A DNA stretch of 36,244 bases, taken from positions 1 to 36,244 of the forward strand of contig CANONT010000017.1 in assembly GCA_947567695.1 (NCBI GenBank), in the 5' to 3' direction. This document shows, in pieces, positions 15,182-24,237 of this stretch (positions within the stretch are counted from its first letter, which is position 1; each line of letters opens with the position of its first letter). A model generated the notes under the pieces. It ran no database searches. It was given only the letters and a program-made list of their open reading frames with translations, and was not told where the DNA came from. The stretch comes from an uncultured Clostridium sp. (GTDB lineage: Bacteria > Bacillota > Clostridia > TANB77 > CAG-508). The position numbers and the translations under genes are program-made.

Positions 15182-15901
15182 TCACTTTATACTCTTAATT
15201 GCCTTTGCGGTAATTTTATCTTTATCGAATTTATTATAAATAAATATGACGATGGCAATCAACACAAATATGGCAACATATAAAATAATTCCCTTTTTCC
15301 AATCTCCCTCTACAAAATTTTGTCCAGCTAAGGTTGAAGTAATTACAGATGGAAACCTCGCAAATGTTGCTATTACAATAAATCGAATTGGTTTGATAGG
15401 AAGTAATCCTGCCATATAAACTAACAAATCCTTTGGCGTACCAGGTATTAAAAATAATATCAGCATGATCATTTCTATTTTTTTAGGATTTTGAAGCAAT
15501 TTATTTTTTTCTATTTTAGCTATTTTTTCTTCATTCCAAAAATCACATACAAATTTTCTTCCGTATTTTCTAACTAATAAAAATATGGTTGTGGATATGA
15601 TACTGGCTGAAGCCATGATAAATACGGTTCCCCATAATCCACCGTAACACATGCCTGCCAATATTTCGATTGGCTCACCAGGTACTATAATTAAAAATAT
15701 TTGTGCTACTTGAAGTCCAAATAAGGATAACAATCCCCATATTCCAGTATTTTCAACTTTTTCCTTAAATGCCTCTTGTCCTTCTAAAGTAGATAGGTTT
15801 TTCATCACAGGAAATAAGTATACAGTTAATCCTATGAATATTGCTAATACGACTATCGTTAAAATAATTTTGAATATTTTTATTTTGTTTTTTCTGCTCA
15901 T
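15182..15901 (-). CDS. TVP38/TMEM64 (VTT domain) membrane protein
   Basis: 239 residues, about six hydrophobic segments. The VTT/DedA-like core reads GEPIEILAGMCYGGLWGTVF, then LFLIPGTPKDLLVYMAGLLP with the re-entrant loop PGTPKD, and FARFPSVITSTLAGQ. The family is linked to lipid movement across membranes and to envelope stress. AAAGGA lies before the ATG. It ends 21 bases before the papain-like gene. Confidence 0.9.
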   Translation of the reverse strand: MSRKNKIKIFKIILTIVVLAIFIGLTVYLFPVMKNLSTLEGQEAFKEKVENTGIWGLLSLFGLQVAQIFLIIVPGEPIEILAGMCYGGLWGTVFIMASASIISTTIFLLVRKYGRKFVCDFWNEEKIAKIEKNKLLQNPKKIEMIMLILFLIPGTPKDLLVYMAGLLPIKPIRFIVIATFARFPSVITSTLAGQNFVEGDWKKGIILYVAIFVLIAIVIFIYNKFDKDKITAKAIKSIK

Positions 15902-15982
15902 ATATTTCCTTTCTTTCTCCCTCTTATTCTAATCACTATGCTACCATAAAGAAATTCAATGATCAATACAATACCTGTAAAC

Positions 15983-16675
15983 TTAATAAAATTTTAATAT
16001 ATCTTTCATGACTTCACCTGCTATGATTAGTCCTGCCACAGATGGAACAAATGATATACTGCCAGGTGCATGTCCCTTTGTTGCTTCTAGTTTGATTGGT
16101 TCTTCTTTGGAATACACTACTTTCAATTCTTTAATCCCTCTTGCTCTTAATTCTTTTCTCATAACTTTTGCCAAAGGACATACGCTCGTTTGATACAGCT
16201 CTGCTACTTCAAATTTAGTAGCATCTAATTTATTCCCTGTTCCCATACAAGATATAATTGGTATATTTTGTTGTTTCGCCCTTATGACTAATTCAATTTT
16301 GGCAGTCACAGTATCTACGGCATCTACTATGTAATCAACAGTATCATCAAAAATACCTTTGCTATTCGGCATAAAAAATTCCTGATGTATCTTTATTTTT
16401 GCTTCTGGATTAATTTCTAAAATTCGCTCTTTTGCTACTTCTACCTTTGATCTTCCTATCGTTTTTGTGGTAGCAATGATTTGTCGATTTAAATTAGTTA
16501 CCTCTATCGTGTCTTTATCTACTAATATAAAATTGCCGATTCCTACTCTTGCTAATGCCTCTACTACAAAAGAACCAACACCACCTATTCCAAATATAGC
16601 TACTTTTGCTTTTTGTAGCTTTTCCATTGCTTCTTTTCCAATGAATTGTTCTGTTCTTGAAAATTGATTTAACAT
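15983..16675 (-). CDS. tcdA: tRNA threonylcarbamoyladenosine dehydratase
   Basis: 230 residues, ThiF/E1-like fold. VAIFGIGGVGSFVVEALARV is the nucleotide-binding motif; LVDKDTIEVTNLNRQI contacts ATP and Mg; YIVDAVDTVTAKIELV and ISCMGTGNKLD follow. LKVVYSKEEP and GSISFVPSVAGLIIAGEV are characteristic of TcdA (formerly CsdL/YgdL) rather than MoeB or ThiF. It makes cyclic t6A37 from t6A in tRNAs reading ANN codons. The gene stands alone, followed upstream by a repeat hairpin at 16695-16735. Confidence 0.92.
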   Translation of the reverse strand: MLNQFSRTEQFIGKEAMEKLQKAKVAIFGIGGVGSFVVEALARVGIGNFILVDKDTIEVTNLNRQIIATTKTIGRSKVEVAKERILEINPEAKIKIHQEFFMPNSKGIFDDTVDYIVDAVDTVTAKIELVIRAKQQNIPIISCMGTGNKLDATKFEVAELYQTSVCPLAKVMRKELRARGIKELKVVYSKEEPIKLEATKGHAPGSISFVPSVAGLIIAGEVMKDILKFY

Positions 16676-16694
16676 TTACTTTCTCACCTTTTTA

Positions 16695-16735
16695 GAATGT
16701 GGACATGAGGACGTACGTGCTGTCCCACGTCTCAT
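16695..16735. repeat. Hairpin repeat with GGGACAG-type loop, copy 1
   Basis: ATGAG-G-ACGT (16705-16714) pairs with ACGTCTCAT (16727-16735), one base bulged, around a loop that reads GTGCTGTCCC on the plus strand. GAATGTGG precedes it at 16695-16702. The flank and loop are shared with the element at 25896-25967 while the stem sequence differs. Confidence 0.6.
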
Positions 16736-16786
16736 CTTATTTTTTTGTATTATATCATATAAAATTTTATATTTATAATTATTTGA

Positions 16787-17578
16787 CTAATTATCTTTTA
16801 TTGGGATAAAATTTTTAGCAAAATTATATTTTTTTCTGTTTTTTATATATAAAAAACCTATAACACTAAAAACAACTGCACCAATGAAATTAACAAATAA
16901 ATCTTTCATTGTATCTATAATACCAATATCTAAATATCCATTTTCTATTGTTGTAATTGTTCCATCCTTTGAATAAATTTCGGTTTTTTCAATATCATTT
17001 ACTTTAATTGGTATATTCTCTCCATTTGGGTGTAATTCTACTGAAGAAATACTTTGAATAATTCTATCTTTTTGCATATCAGTTCTTAATACACTATCTG
17101 CTGTAAATTCATAAAATTCCCATAGTATTCCTATTGTCATTGAAAAACAAAAAGCTACAATCGCAACATATAGTGGTGATAGATTTATTTGTTTACTATT
17201 TTGATTTAATAAATCTACTAATGAAAAGCCAATTCCAGCACATAAAAATCCATTTAATGTGTGCAATATTGTATCCCAAAATGGTATAATTCCATAAAAA
17301 TTATTTATTTCTCCCAAAATGGTAGTTGAAAAAATGAATAAATAGATAATTCCCTCTAATAAACTCGGCAACCCTATTTTAAATTTTTCAGATATAATTG
17401 TTGGTATTGTAAACAATAGTAAAGCTAAAATACACATAAATACATTTTCAAAATTTCCCATTAAAATTTGAAATATCATGCTAATTACAACCAATAATCT
17501 TAATACTAAATATACTGCAATTGATTTTTTATTTGTTTCCTCATATTTTTTCTTCATTTTCTTTGCAAATTTCCCCAT
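16787..17578 (-). CDS. Multi-pass membrane protein of unknown function
   Basis: 263 residues, about seven membrane helices. A central block reads YGIIPFWDTILHTLNGFLCA followed by GIGFSLVDLLNQ, then CFSMTIGILWEFYEFTADSV. The D-x-x-L-H and W-E-x-x-E spacing resembles the YjdF/DUF2238 type of membrane protein, which has no set function. A loop of about 60 residues (DMQKDRIIQSISSVELHPNG and on) lies before the last helices. The basic N-terminus MGKFAKKMKKKYEETNKK suggests it faces the cytoplasm. It lies 27 bases after an acetyltransferase gene on the same strand. Confidence 0.6.
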   Translation of the reverse strand: MGKFAKKMKKKYEETNKKSIAVYLVLRLLVVISMIFQILMGNFENVFMCILALLLFTIPTIISEKFKIGLPSLLEGIIYLFIFSTTILGEINNFYGIIPFWDTILHTLNGFLCAGIGFSLVDLLNQNSKQINLSPLYVAIVAFCFSMTIGILWEFYEFTADSVLRTDMQKDRIIQSISSVELHPNGENIPIKVNDIEKTEIYSKDGTITTIENGYLDIGIIDTMKDLFVNFIGAVVFSVIGFLYIKNRKKYNFAKNFIPIKDN

Positions 17579-17605
17579 ATTTTACTCCCTTACATTATTG
17601 TTTAA

Positions 17606-18148
17606 TTAGTTAATGCAATAATCATATATAAAAAATATCTTTTCTACTTCTTTTCCTTGAATTACAAATTTTTGTGATTTTTCATTACGTCTAGTCATTC
17701 CCTGATGCTCATAAAACCCATAATTGCAAGTAGTATCTGTAAATAAATAAAAGTCATTAATATTTTGAGATTTCATATATTTTAGCATATCACAAAACAT
17801 TTTTTTACCAATTCCTTTTCCTCGAGCTTTACTAGATATTGCAAAAAAGGCTACTTCTCCTTGATATTGTACTTTACATTCATTTAAAAGTTCTTTATCT
17901 ATATTACTTACACTTGAAAAGATTTTTGATATTTTTCTTCCTTCATTTGATAAATATAATGACATAATAGAAAATATTTGTTTTATTCTATATTTCAAAG
18001 GGCACTTATGTATTTTACTATCCTTTGCCATTTTATGTGCTGTTTTGGAAGAACAAAGGTCATTATAATGCCATGCCTCTATAATAATTTCTTCCATTAT
18101 TTTTGAATCTTCCTTTTGAAATTCCCTAAATATTATTTCATTTTTCAT
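17606..18148 (-). CDS. GNAT-family N-acetyltransferase
   Basis: 180 residues. The acetyl-CoA-binding signature is AISSKARGKGIGKKMFCDML (R/Q-x-x-G-x-G/A), about residues 107-126, followed by FYLFTDTTCNYGFYEHQGMT with the usual C-terminal NYxFYExxGF pattern. The acceptor is unknown. The ATG at 18148 is chosen since AAGGAG lies nine bases upstream; a GTG three codons earlier touches that site directly and is unlikely to be used. Confidence 0.88.
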   Translation of the reverse strand: MKNEIIFREFQKEDSKIMEEIIIEAWHYNDLCSSKTAHKMAKDSKIHKCPLKYRIKQIFSIMSLYLSNEGRKISKIFSSVSNIDKELLNECKVQYQGEVAFFAISSKARGKGIGKKMFCDMLKYMKSQNINDFYLFTDTTCNYGFYEHQGMTRRNEKSQKFVIQGKEVEKIFFIYDYCIN

Positions 18149-18341
18149 ACAATACACTCCTTTTCTACTTTTAGTATAAAGTATGCAGTAAGTGTAAAGT
18201 CAATCATTATTTTCTATTTTTATTAAAATTTGTGTAACATATTCATTTTCATCAGAGATTGCAAAATCATTTAAGCCCTTTTCATAAGCATAATTCATAT
18301 TTTAATAATAAGATTATATAATAAATGACAGATAAATTCAA

Positions 18342-18822
18342 CTAATCATCTGCCCTACTTATTTCAGGTTCTGTCATTCCAGTAATTGCAAAATATAACT
18401 TGTTTTGAACATGTTTGTAAAATTCTTGTGTAGTTTCACTATTTTTATCATAGTCAAAACTACAATCTTTGTATATATCCTTTTAAAGTTTTTGTTGCCC
18501 AAATTCTAAAATCTGTTGCTTCTTTTGAATTTGCTCTATAACCAACTGCTATAATGGCATCTAAACTGTAAAAAGTTACTTCTCTTGAAACTTTTCTGGT
18601 TTCTTCATTTTGAACTACTCTAATTTTTTGAGTAGTTCGGTTTTCTTCTAATTCTCCTGTTTTAAATATATTTTGTAAATGATATGTTATATTATTTTCT
18701 ACCACATTGAATAATTTTGACATTGACTTTTGCGTTAGCCAAAAATCTTCTTCATTATACAAAACTTCAACAGATATGTTTTCGTTATTTTGACTTTGGT
18801 ATATTTTGTTTTGGTTAACCAT
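18342..18822 (-). pseudogene. RhuM-family protein, internally deleted
   Basis: The 5' part reads VLYNEEDFWLTQKSMSKLFN, then NNITYHLQNIFKTGEL and REVTFYSLDAIIAVGYRANS followed by FRIWATKTLKGYI, the standard N-terminal half of RhuM (virulence-associated, Fic-like N-terminal region) proteins. After QRL a stop ends the frame. One frame over, DKNSETTQEFYKHVQNKLYF and AITGMTEPEI is a piece from the family's later half. Roughly 70-100 residues between are lost and the true C-terminus is missing. No function is expected. A further short unidentified frame (18204-18299) lies downstream of it. Confidence 0.8.
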
Positions 18823-18903
18823 TGCACATGTTTTTCTATTTTTGGTACATACTAATAAAGTAATACAAAACTGGTAATGTTTTACCAAGAATAGGAGTGT
18901 TTT

Positions 18904-19338
18904 ATGGAAAAGCAAAATTTAAATATTTTAGATGAAGTCAACAAAGGTGCTACTATGGGAATGGATGCTATTTCTTATGTGTCTGAAAAAGTTACTGACA
19001 ATGATTTTAAAGATGTTTTAGATACTGAATATAGCAAATATAAAAAGATTTCTCAAAGAGTTAATGATTTATATTCTGATTATAGTATGAAAGAACCTCA
19101 TGAGACAAATGCTATGAATAAAATGATGACTTGGTATGGAATCCAAATGCAAACTATGACAGATAGTACTACTTCTAAGTTGTCAGAATTGTTAATGAAA
19201 GGTACTAATATGGGAATTATTGAAGGTAGAAGATTGATCAATGAAAATGCTGATGCTGCTCCAGATGTAAAAAATATTTTGAATGATTTTGTGGTTATGC
19301 AAGAAGATAGTGTTGAGACTTTGAAGAAATATTTGTAA
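18904..19338 (+). CDS. Small helical (DUF2383/ferritin-like-type) protein
   Basis: 144 residues, almost wholly helical with about four long helices: LDEVNKGATMGMDAISYVSE, DVLDTEYSKYKKISQRVNDL, a Met-rich NAMNKMMTWYGIQMQTMTD stretch, and a C-terminal NILNDFVVMQEDSVETLKKY. The regular acidic and basic spacing and length resemble DUF2383-type four-helix bundles; I see no clear di-iron E-x-x-H motif, so metal binding is unproven. GGAGTGTTTT precedes the ATG. It is one of only two plus-strand genes and is convergent with copA. Confidence 0.65.
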   Translation: MEKQNLNILDEVNKGATMGMDAISYVSEKVTDNDFKDVLDTEYSKYKKISQRVNDLYSDYSMKEPHETNAMNKMMTWYGIQMQTMTDSTTSKLSELLMKGTNMGIIEGRRLINENADAAPDVKNILNDFVVMQEDSVETLKKYL

Positions 19339-19365
19339 GCAATCCTTAACTCAAATGATTACGAA

Positions 19366-19421
19366 AGAATTGCCAAATGGTGCCAAAAGGGACGATCCTT
19401 TTTGGCTCCTTTTGCAATTCT
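19366..19421. terminator. Two-tier hairpin between convergent genes, likely bidirectional terminator
   Basis: AGAATTGC (19366-19373) pairs with GCAATTCT (19414-19421), enclosing GCCAAAAGG/CCTTTTTGGC around a GGACGAT loop. It lies 28 bases after the plus-strand helical-protein stop and 37 bases after the copA stop on the minus strand, where a shared terminator is expected. The U-run is poor in both directions. Confidence 0.5.
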
Positions 19422-19458
19422 CTCACAGCTAAGGACATCCCAAATCATGTTTCAAAAT

Positions 19459-19677
19459 CTACTCAATCCCAGTTACTTCAAAGCCAACATTTGAAATTGC
19501 TTCTTTGATTTTACGATCCTCTATTTCTTTTTGTATTTCTATCACTGCTTTTTTATCCTCTAAACTTACCTCTACCTTAGTAATACCCTCTAACTCACCT
19601 AAAGCCTTCTCTACTGTCATTTTGCAATGATTACATTGCATCCCTTCTATATAAATTGTTTTTACCATTTCCTTCAT
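19459..19677 (-). CDS. Possible internally initiated CopZ-like copper chaperone (in frame with copA)
   Basis: Inside copA, AAAGGAGGAACTTGCC precedes an in-frame ATG (codon 778) at ideal spacing. Initiation there would give a 72-residue heavy-metal-associated domain protein: TIYIEGMQCNHCKMTVEKAL with the CxxC metal site, and NVGFEVTG at the end. The size, sequence and position equal a free CopZ. Known parallel: Escherichia coli copA yields a separate chaperone by programmed frameshifting. Internal initiation here is inferred from the ribosome binding site alone. Confidence 0.55.
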   Translation of the reverse strand: MKEMVKTIYIEGMQCNHCKMTVEKALGELEGITKVEVSLEDKKAVIEIQKEIEDRKIKEAISNVGFEVTGIE

Positions 19678-22008
19678 GGCAAGTTCCTCCTTTTTATCAT
19701 TTTCATCATTTTTATTTTTCTTATGATTTAATTTGAATTTTCTTAGTCTTAAAGCATTTGTTACCACACAAACCGAACTTAAACTCATAGCGAATGCTCC
19801 GATCATTGGATTTAATTTTAATGCAAAAATAGGATAAAAAACTCCACAAGCAATTGGTATTCCTATTGTGTTATAGAAAAATGCCCAAAACAAATTCATT
19901 TTTATATTTCTAATAACTGCCCTACTTAAAGCAATGGCTGTTACAGTATCTAATAAACTGTCTTTCATCAAAACAATGTCAGCTGATTCTATCGCTATAT
20001 CAGTTCCTGATCCTATCGCCATACCCACATCTGCTTTTACCAATGCTGGGCTATCATTCATGCCATCTCCTACAAAAGCTACTTTCTTACCTTGTTTTTG
20101 CAAGTTGGCTACCTCTTTTTCTTTATCTTGTGGCAACACTTCTGAAACCACTTTGTCAATACCCAATTCATTACCGATGGTTTCTGCTACGATTTTGTTG
20201 TCTCCTGTTAGCATGACAACCTCTAATTTTTTCTCTTTTAATTCTTCAATAGCTTGATAGCTAGTAGATTTAATCGTATCCGCTACTGCTATCATACCAA
20301 TTACCTTATTTTCATTGGCAAAATACAAAACGGTCTTACCTTGTTTTAATAATGCCTCACTTTGTAAAGTAATTTTACTAATGTCTATGTTATTTTCTTT
20401 CATAAATGCTAAATTTCCGCCTAAATATTTTGTACCTTCTATGTTTCCCTTGACTCCTCTACCAGAAACAGCCACAAATTCTTTCACTTCTAATAATTCG
20501 ATCGCTTGCTCTTTTGCTTTTTGCAAAATGGCTTCTGCTAAGGGATGTTCTGAATTTTTCTCTAAACTTCCCGCTATTTTTAATACTTCTTGTTCGTTTC
20601 CGTCTGTTACTATATTGGTTACTTTTGGTTTTCCTTCTGTGATCGTTCCTGTTTTATCCAATACAACGGTATCTACTAAATGTAATAATTCTAAGCTTTC
20701 TGCTGATTTGATTAAAATACCATTTTCGGCTCCTTTTCCTGTTCCTACCATAATGGCTACTGGTGTTGCTAAACCTAAGGCACATGGACACGATATGACT
20801 AAAACAGCAATTCCCATTGTTAGGGCAAATTCAAAACTTTGACCAACCATTAGCCAGATCATCACCGTAAGGATAGCAATTGCGATAACCGTTGGTACAA
20901 AGATAGAGCTTACTTTGTCTGCTATTTTAGCTATGGGTGCTTTGGAATTACTAGCTTCTTCCACCAATTTTATAATTTGTGAAAGTGTTGTGTTATCTCC
21001 TACTTTTGTAGCTTTCATTTTTAAGAAGCCACTTTTATTGATGGTTCCAGAAACAACATTGTCGCCTTCTGCTTTTTGTACTGGTATACTTTCTCCTGTT
21101 ATACTAGATTGGTCGACAGATGAAGTTCCTTCTATTACAACCCCATCTACTGGAATACTTCCGCCTGGTCGAATCACGATGATGTCTCCTACTACAATTT
21201 CTTCTAAATCTATTTCTACCTCTTTTTCTTCTCTCATAACGATTGCTGTTTTCGGTGCTAAATCCATTAATTTACGAATCGCATCACTTGTCTTGCCCTT
21301 TGATTTGGTTTCTAAATATTTTCCTAAGGTTATTAAGGTAAGAATCGTTCCTGCTGATTCAAAATAAAGATCCATTCTATATCTCTCCACTATTTCCATT
21401 TGATTATATCCTAAACCAAACCCAATCATATATAAGGCAAAAATCCCATACACGGTTGCTGCTCCACTACCAATCGCAATTAACGAGTCCATATTAGGCG
21501 TTCCTTTGAACAGTCTTTTGAAGCCAACCATAAAATAATTTCTGTTGACATATAAAATAGGAATTAATAATAAAAATTGTGTCAGTCCAAAATTGATGGC
21601 ATTTTCCGTTCCATGAAATGCATTGGTTATCATTTGTGGCACTGGCAAGCCAAACCATTCTTGAAACATGTGATACATGGCAATATACATAAGTGGTATT
21701 AAAAAACAGATAGAAATGATTAGTCTTTTTTTCATGGATTTCATATTTTCTGTTTGAACCTCTTGCTTTTTCTCTTTTGGCCTAGTTCTTTTTGGTTGTT
21801 CACAAGTTGCACCATATCCAGCACTTACCACTGCTTGTATGATTTTTTCATTGTCTAAAATTGTCTCGTCATAATTGACAATCATATTGTTGGATAATAG
21901 GTTGACATTGACATTTTGTATACCTTCTAACTTGCTGACTGCTTTTTCTACATGTGAGGAACAACTACTGCATGTCATTCCTTGTATATCAAATTTGACT
22001 TTTTTCAT
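19459..22008 (-). CDS. copA: Copper-exporting P1B-type ATPase with N- and C-terminal metal-binding domains
   Basis: 849 residues. Order: N-terminal HMA domain with GMTCSSC (Cys13, Cys16), eight membrane helices, actuator TGE (304-306), membrane CPC (407-409) in ISCPCALGLATP, phosphorylation Asp451 in DKTGTITEG, then ENSEHPLAEA with the P1B-specific HP pair, MLTGDNK, and GDGMNDSPAL. A C-terminal HMA domain (about 778-849, MQCNHC) is unusual for CopA, which normally carries such domains at the N-terminus. The CPC motif and HP pair fit Cu(I) export. Its ATG overlaps the stop of the upstream ABC permease (ATGA), so it is translationally coupled to that gene. See the internal start at 19677. Confidence 0.95.
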   Translation of the reverse strand: MKKVKFDIQGMTCSSCSSHVEKAVSKLEGIQNVNVNLLSNNMIVNYDETILDNEKIIQAVVSAGYGATCEQPKRTRPKEKKQEVQTENMKSMKKRLIISICFLIPLMYIAMYHMFQEWFGLPVPQMITNAFHGTENAINFGLTQFLLLIPILYVNRNYFMVGFKRLFKGTPNMDSLIAIGSGAATVYGIFALYMIGFGLGYNQMEIVERYRMDLYFESAGTILTLITLGKYLETKSKGKTSDAIRKLMDLAPKTAIVMREEKEVEIDLEEIVVGDIIVIRPGGSIPVDGVVIEGTSSVDQSSITGESIPVQKAEGDNVVSGTINKSGFLKMKATKVGDNTTLSQIIKLVEEASNSKAPIAKIADKVSSIFVPTVIAIAILTVMIWLMVGQSFEFALTMGIAVLVISCPCALGLATPVAIMVGTGKGAENGILIKSAESLELLHLVDTVVLDKTGTITEGKPKVTNIVTDGNEQEVLKIAGSLEKNSEHPLAEAILQKAKEQAIELLEVKEFVAVSGRGVKGNIEGTKYLGGNLAFMKENNIDISKITLQSEALLKQGKTVLYFANENKVIGMIAVADTIKSTSYQAIEELKEKKLEVVMLTGDNKIVAETIGNELGIDKVVSEVLPQDKEKEVANLQKQGKKVAFVGDGMNDSPALVKADVGMAIGSGTDIAIESADIVLMKDSLLDTVTAIALSRAVIRNIKMNLFWAFFYNTIGIPIACGVFYPIFALKLNPMIGAFAMSLSSVCVVTNALRLRKFKLNHKKNKNDENDKKEELAMKEMVKTIYIEGMQCNHCKMTVEKALGELEGITKVEVSLEDKKAVIEIQKEIEDRKIKEAISNVGFEVTGIE

Positions 22009-23235
22009 GGTTGATTTTTCTCCTTATAAATATTCACCATATCTTTCAAACTCATTTTAGTTCCATAATTCAAGATAGCACTAGAATAAATCTTAATCGC
22101 AATTTGAGCAATCACTAATATGGTAACCAATAAAATAGCAATGGAAATAATCACATCCGTTGTACTTGCCAATCCCATCATAATGCGAAAAGGCATACAA
22201 AATGGTGATGAAATTGGGAACAAAGAAGCAAATACATTCAAGCCACTGGTTGGATTCATCATCGTAAAATAAGATAAATAAAATCCAATCACAGCCAAGA
22301 TGGCAACTGGACCATTTGCTGATTGTATATCTTCTGGTTTACTTACCGTTGAACCTGTTAAGGCATATAATAAAGCATAGGTAAAATATCCCAATATAAA
22401 ATAAATGATAGTTATAACTCCCAAATAAGCTGTCATATTAGACATGTCTAATGCCTTATTTAACAATTCTGGATCCAAGAATGATTTCGCACTGATCAAC
22501 GCAGTTGCTACAATTACTATCATTTGCAATAATCCGAACCACTCCAATACCTATGGTTTTTCCTAATACAATCGTTCTTGGACTAGTTGATGTTACTAAT
22601 GTTTCCATGATTTTAGATGTCTTTTCTGTTGTAATCGAGCTAGAAACCTGATAAGCACAGAAATAAATGGCATAAAATAATACAATTGACATCAACATCA
22701 TAACTAATACATTTCCTTTTGCTTCTTCTTCCTCTGTTTGTTCTAAACTAAATTCAAAATTAGGTGTGATAGATTGTAATTGTTCTGGTGTCAAGCCTAA
22801 TTTGCTAATTTGAATATTCGCATATAAGGTATTGATGCTATTGACAATTTCTTCTGGCACTTTTTCCATCATGGTCGTATTTTCTACCATATATCGGATT
22901 TTTACATCATTTTCTTGCTTTTCTATGATCATGGCTGAACCGATTTCTTCCTCTTCTATTTTTTTCTTAATTTCTTCATAAGTATTTTGCCCTATTTCAA
23001 TTTCATATCCTAAATCTACATTTTTTAATTGTTCTAAATTTCCCTCAAAAATGTTCTCGCTATCTACTATCAAAAGTTTATCTTCGGTGTCTTCTCCTTT
23101 GATTGATTTTACAATATTTGGTACATTAAAACCAATGACAATTAATAGTAAAATAATTAAAGTTGAAATGATAAAAGATTTTCTTTTTACCATATCTTTT
23201 ATGGTAAATTTCATAACTGTTACAATATCTTTCAT
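22005..23235 (-). CDS. ABC-2 type (NatB-like) permease with +1 frame change at CGG
   Basis: Read with one skipped base it is about 409 residues, the normal NatB size: an N-terminal membrane helix (about 20-42), a long extracytoplasmic domain (45-175), then five or six helices. The zero frame runs through IVLGKTIGIGVV (codon 233) to CGG at codon 234 (22536-22534) and then makes 25 unrelated residues before a stop at 22456. Skipping the C gives GLLQMIVIVATALISAKSFL and the complete C-terminal half, ending IYKEKNQP. The join IGIGVV-GLLQ matches the family pattern, which fixes the shift at this codon. With the ATPase upstream it would form a Na+/drug-type exporter. Recoding, mutation and sequencing error are the alternatives. 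Confidence 0.8.
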
Positions 23236-23309
23236 TTTTTATTTCCTTCCTTTTTTATTTTTCTTTTCTCTAAATTTTAACGACGTGAGATGCAGAATTA
23301 TTTTTAAAA

Positions 23310-24200
23310 TTACCCCACTTTTTCTATAAAAATATCATTCAGCGTCGGCTTCATAATCTCAAACTTATTTACCTTAACACCTTTTGCCACCAATTGATTT
23401 AAAAGTTCATGTGCTTTTTCCACGTCCTTAATTTTAATGGTATATTGATTATTTTTCTCATTTTCTATCTCTAAATCTTTGAACTCTTTTATTTCCATAT
23501 CAATCCTTTGGTCTACATCAATCTGTACTCGATTCGCTGGATAGGTCTCTTTTATTTCTTTCAAATTTCCTTGTAATACCGTTTTGCCTTTATTTAAAAT
23601 TAGTATATCACTACAAAACTCTTCAATGGTAGCCATTTGATGAGCTGACATGATGACATATTTCCCCTTTTTGACTAGGTCTATGATAATATTTTTTAAT
23701 ATCTCGGTATTGACAGGATCTAATCCACTAAATGGTTCATCTAGTATCACAAGTTCTGGATTGTGTATCACTGCTGTCATAAATTGTATTTTTTGTTGGT
23801 TTCCTTTGGAAAGTTTTTCAGCAGGCATCATTAAATATTCTTCTACTTTTAAGTCTTTCGCCCATTTTTTAATTGCCTCTTCTGCCTCTTGTTGTTTCAT
23901 TCCTTTTAGTTCTGCAAAATACATCAATTGATCCCATATTTTAACTTTGGGATAAACTCCTCTTTCTTCTGGCAAATAGCCAAAGTTTACACTTTTTCTA
24001 TCAACTGCTTTTCCATTCCAAGTAATTTCTCCTCCGTCTTTTTTGATAATGCCTAATATCATTCTTATGGTTGTTGTTTTTCCTGCTCCGTTGGTTCCAA
24101 GTAATCCATACACACCTGGTTTGTCTAATTCTAAGGAAATATTGTCTACCGCTTTTTTCCCTACAAATGTCTTAGATACATTTTTTAATCGTAATCCCAT
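23310..24200 (-). CDS. ABC transporter ATP-binding protein (NatA-like)
   Basis: 296 residues. Walker A is GTNGAGKTT (about 35-43), Q-loop region FGYLPEERGVYP, signature LSKGNQQKIQF, Walker B LVILDEPFSGLDP, then SAHQM with the switch His. EERG and SKGNQQK are typical of the NatA group of ABC-2 exporters. The C-terminal ~80 residues form the DUF4162 domain. AGAAGGGAGATTC precedes ATG. It precedes the permease by 74 bases and drives its export; copA follows in the same operon. Confidence 0.94.
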   Translation of the reverse strand: MGLRLKNVSKTFVGKKAVDNISLELDKPGVYGLLGTNGAGKTTTIRMILGIIKKDGGEITWNGKAVDRKSVNFGYLPEERGVYPKVKIWDQLMYFAELKGMKQQEAEEAIKKWAKDLKVEEYLMMPAEKLSKGNQQKIQFMTAVIHNPELVILDEPFSGLDPVNTEILKNIIIDLVKKGKYVIMSAHQMATIEEFCSDILILNKGKTVLQGNLKEIKETYPANRVQIDVDQRIDMEIKEFKDLEIENEKNNQYTIKIKDVEKAHELLNQLVAKGVKVNKFEIMKPTLNDIFIEKVG

Positions 24201-24237
24201 TTTGAATCTCCCTTCTTATTTTGTTTTGATTGGTTTT

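Noticed and set aside
19366..19421. Two-tier hairpin as a riboswitch
   Set aside because: It lies after the stop codons of two convergent genes with no downstream gene to control; a terminator or repeat is simpler.
20315..21367. Long plus-strand frames opposite copA
   Set aside because: They are antisense images of a highly conserved P-type ATPase, without start signals.
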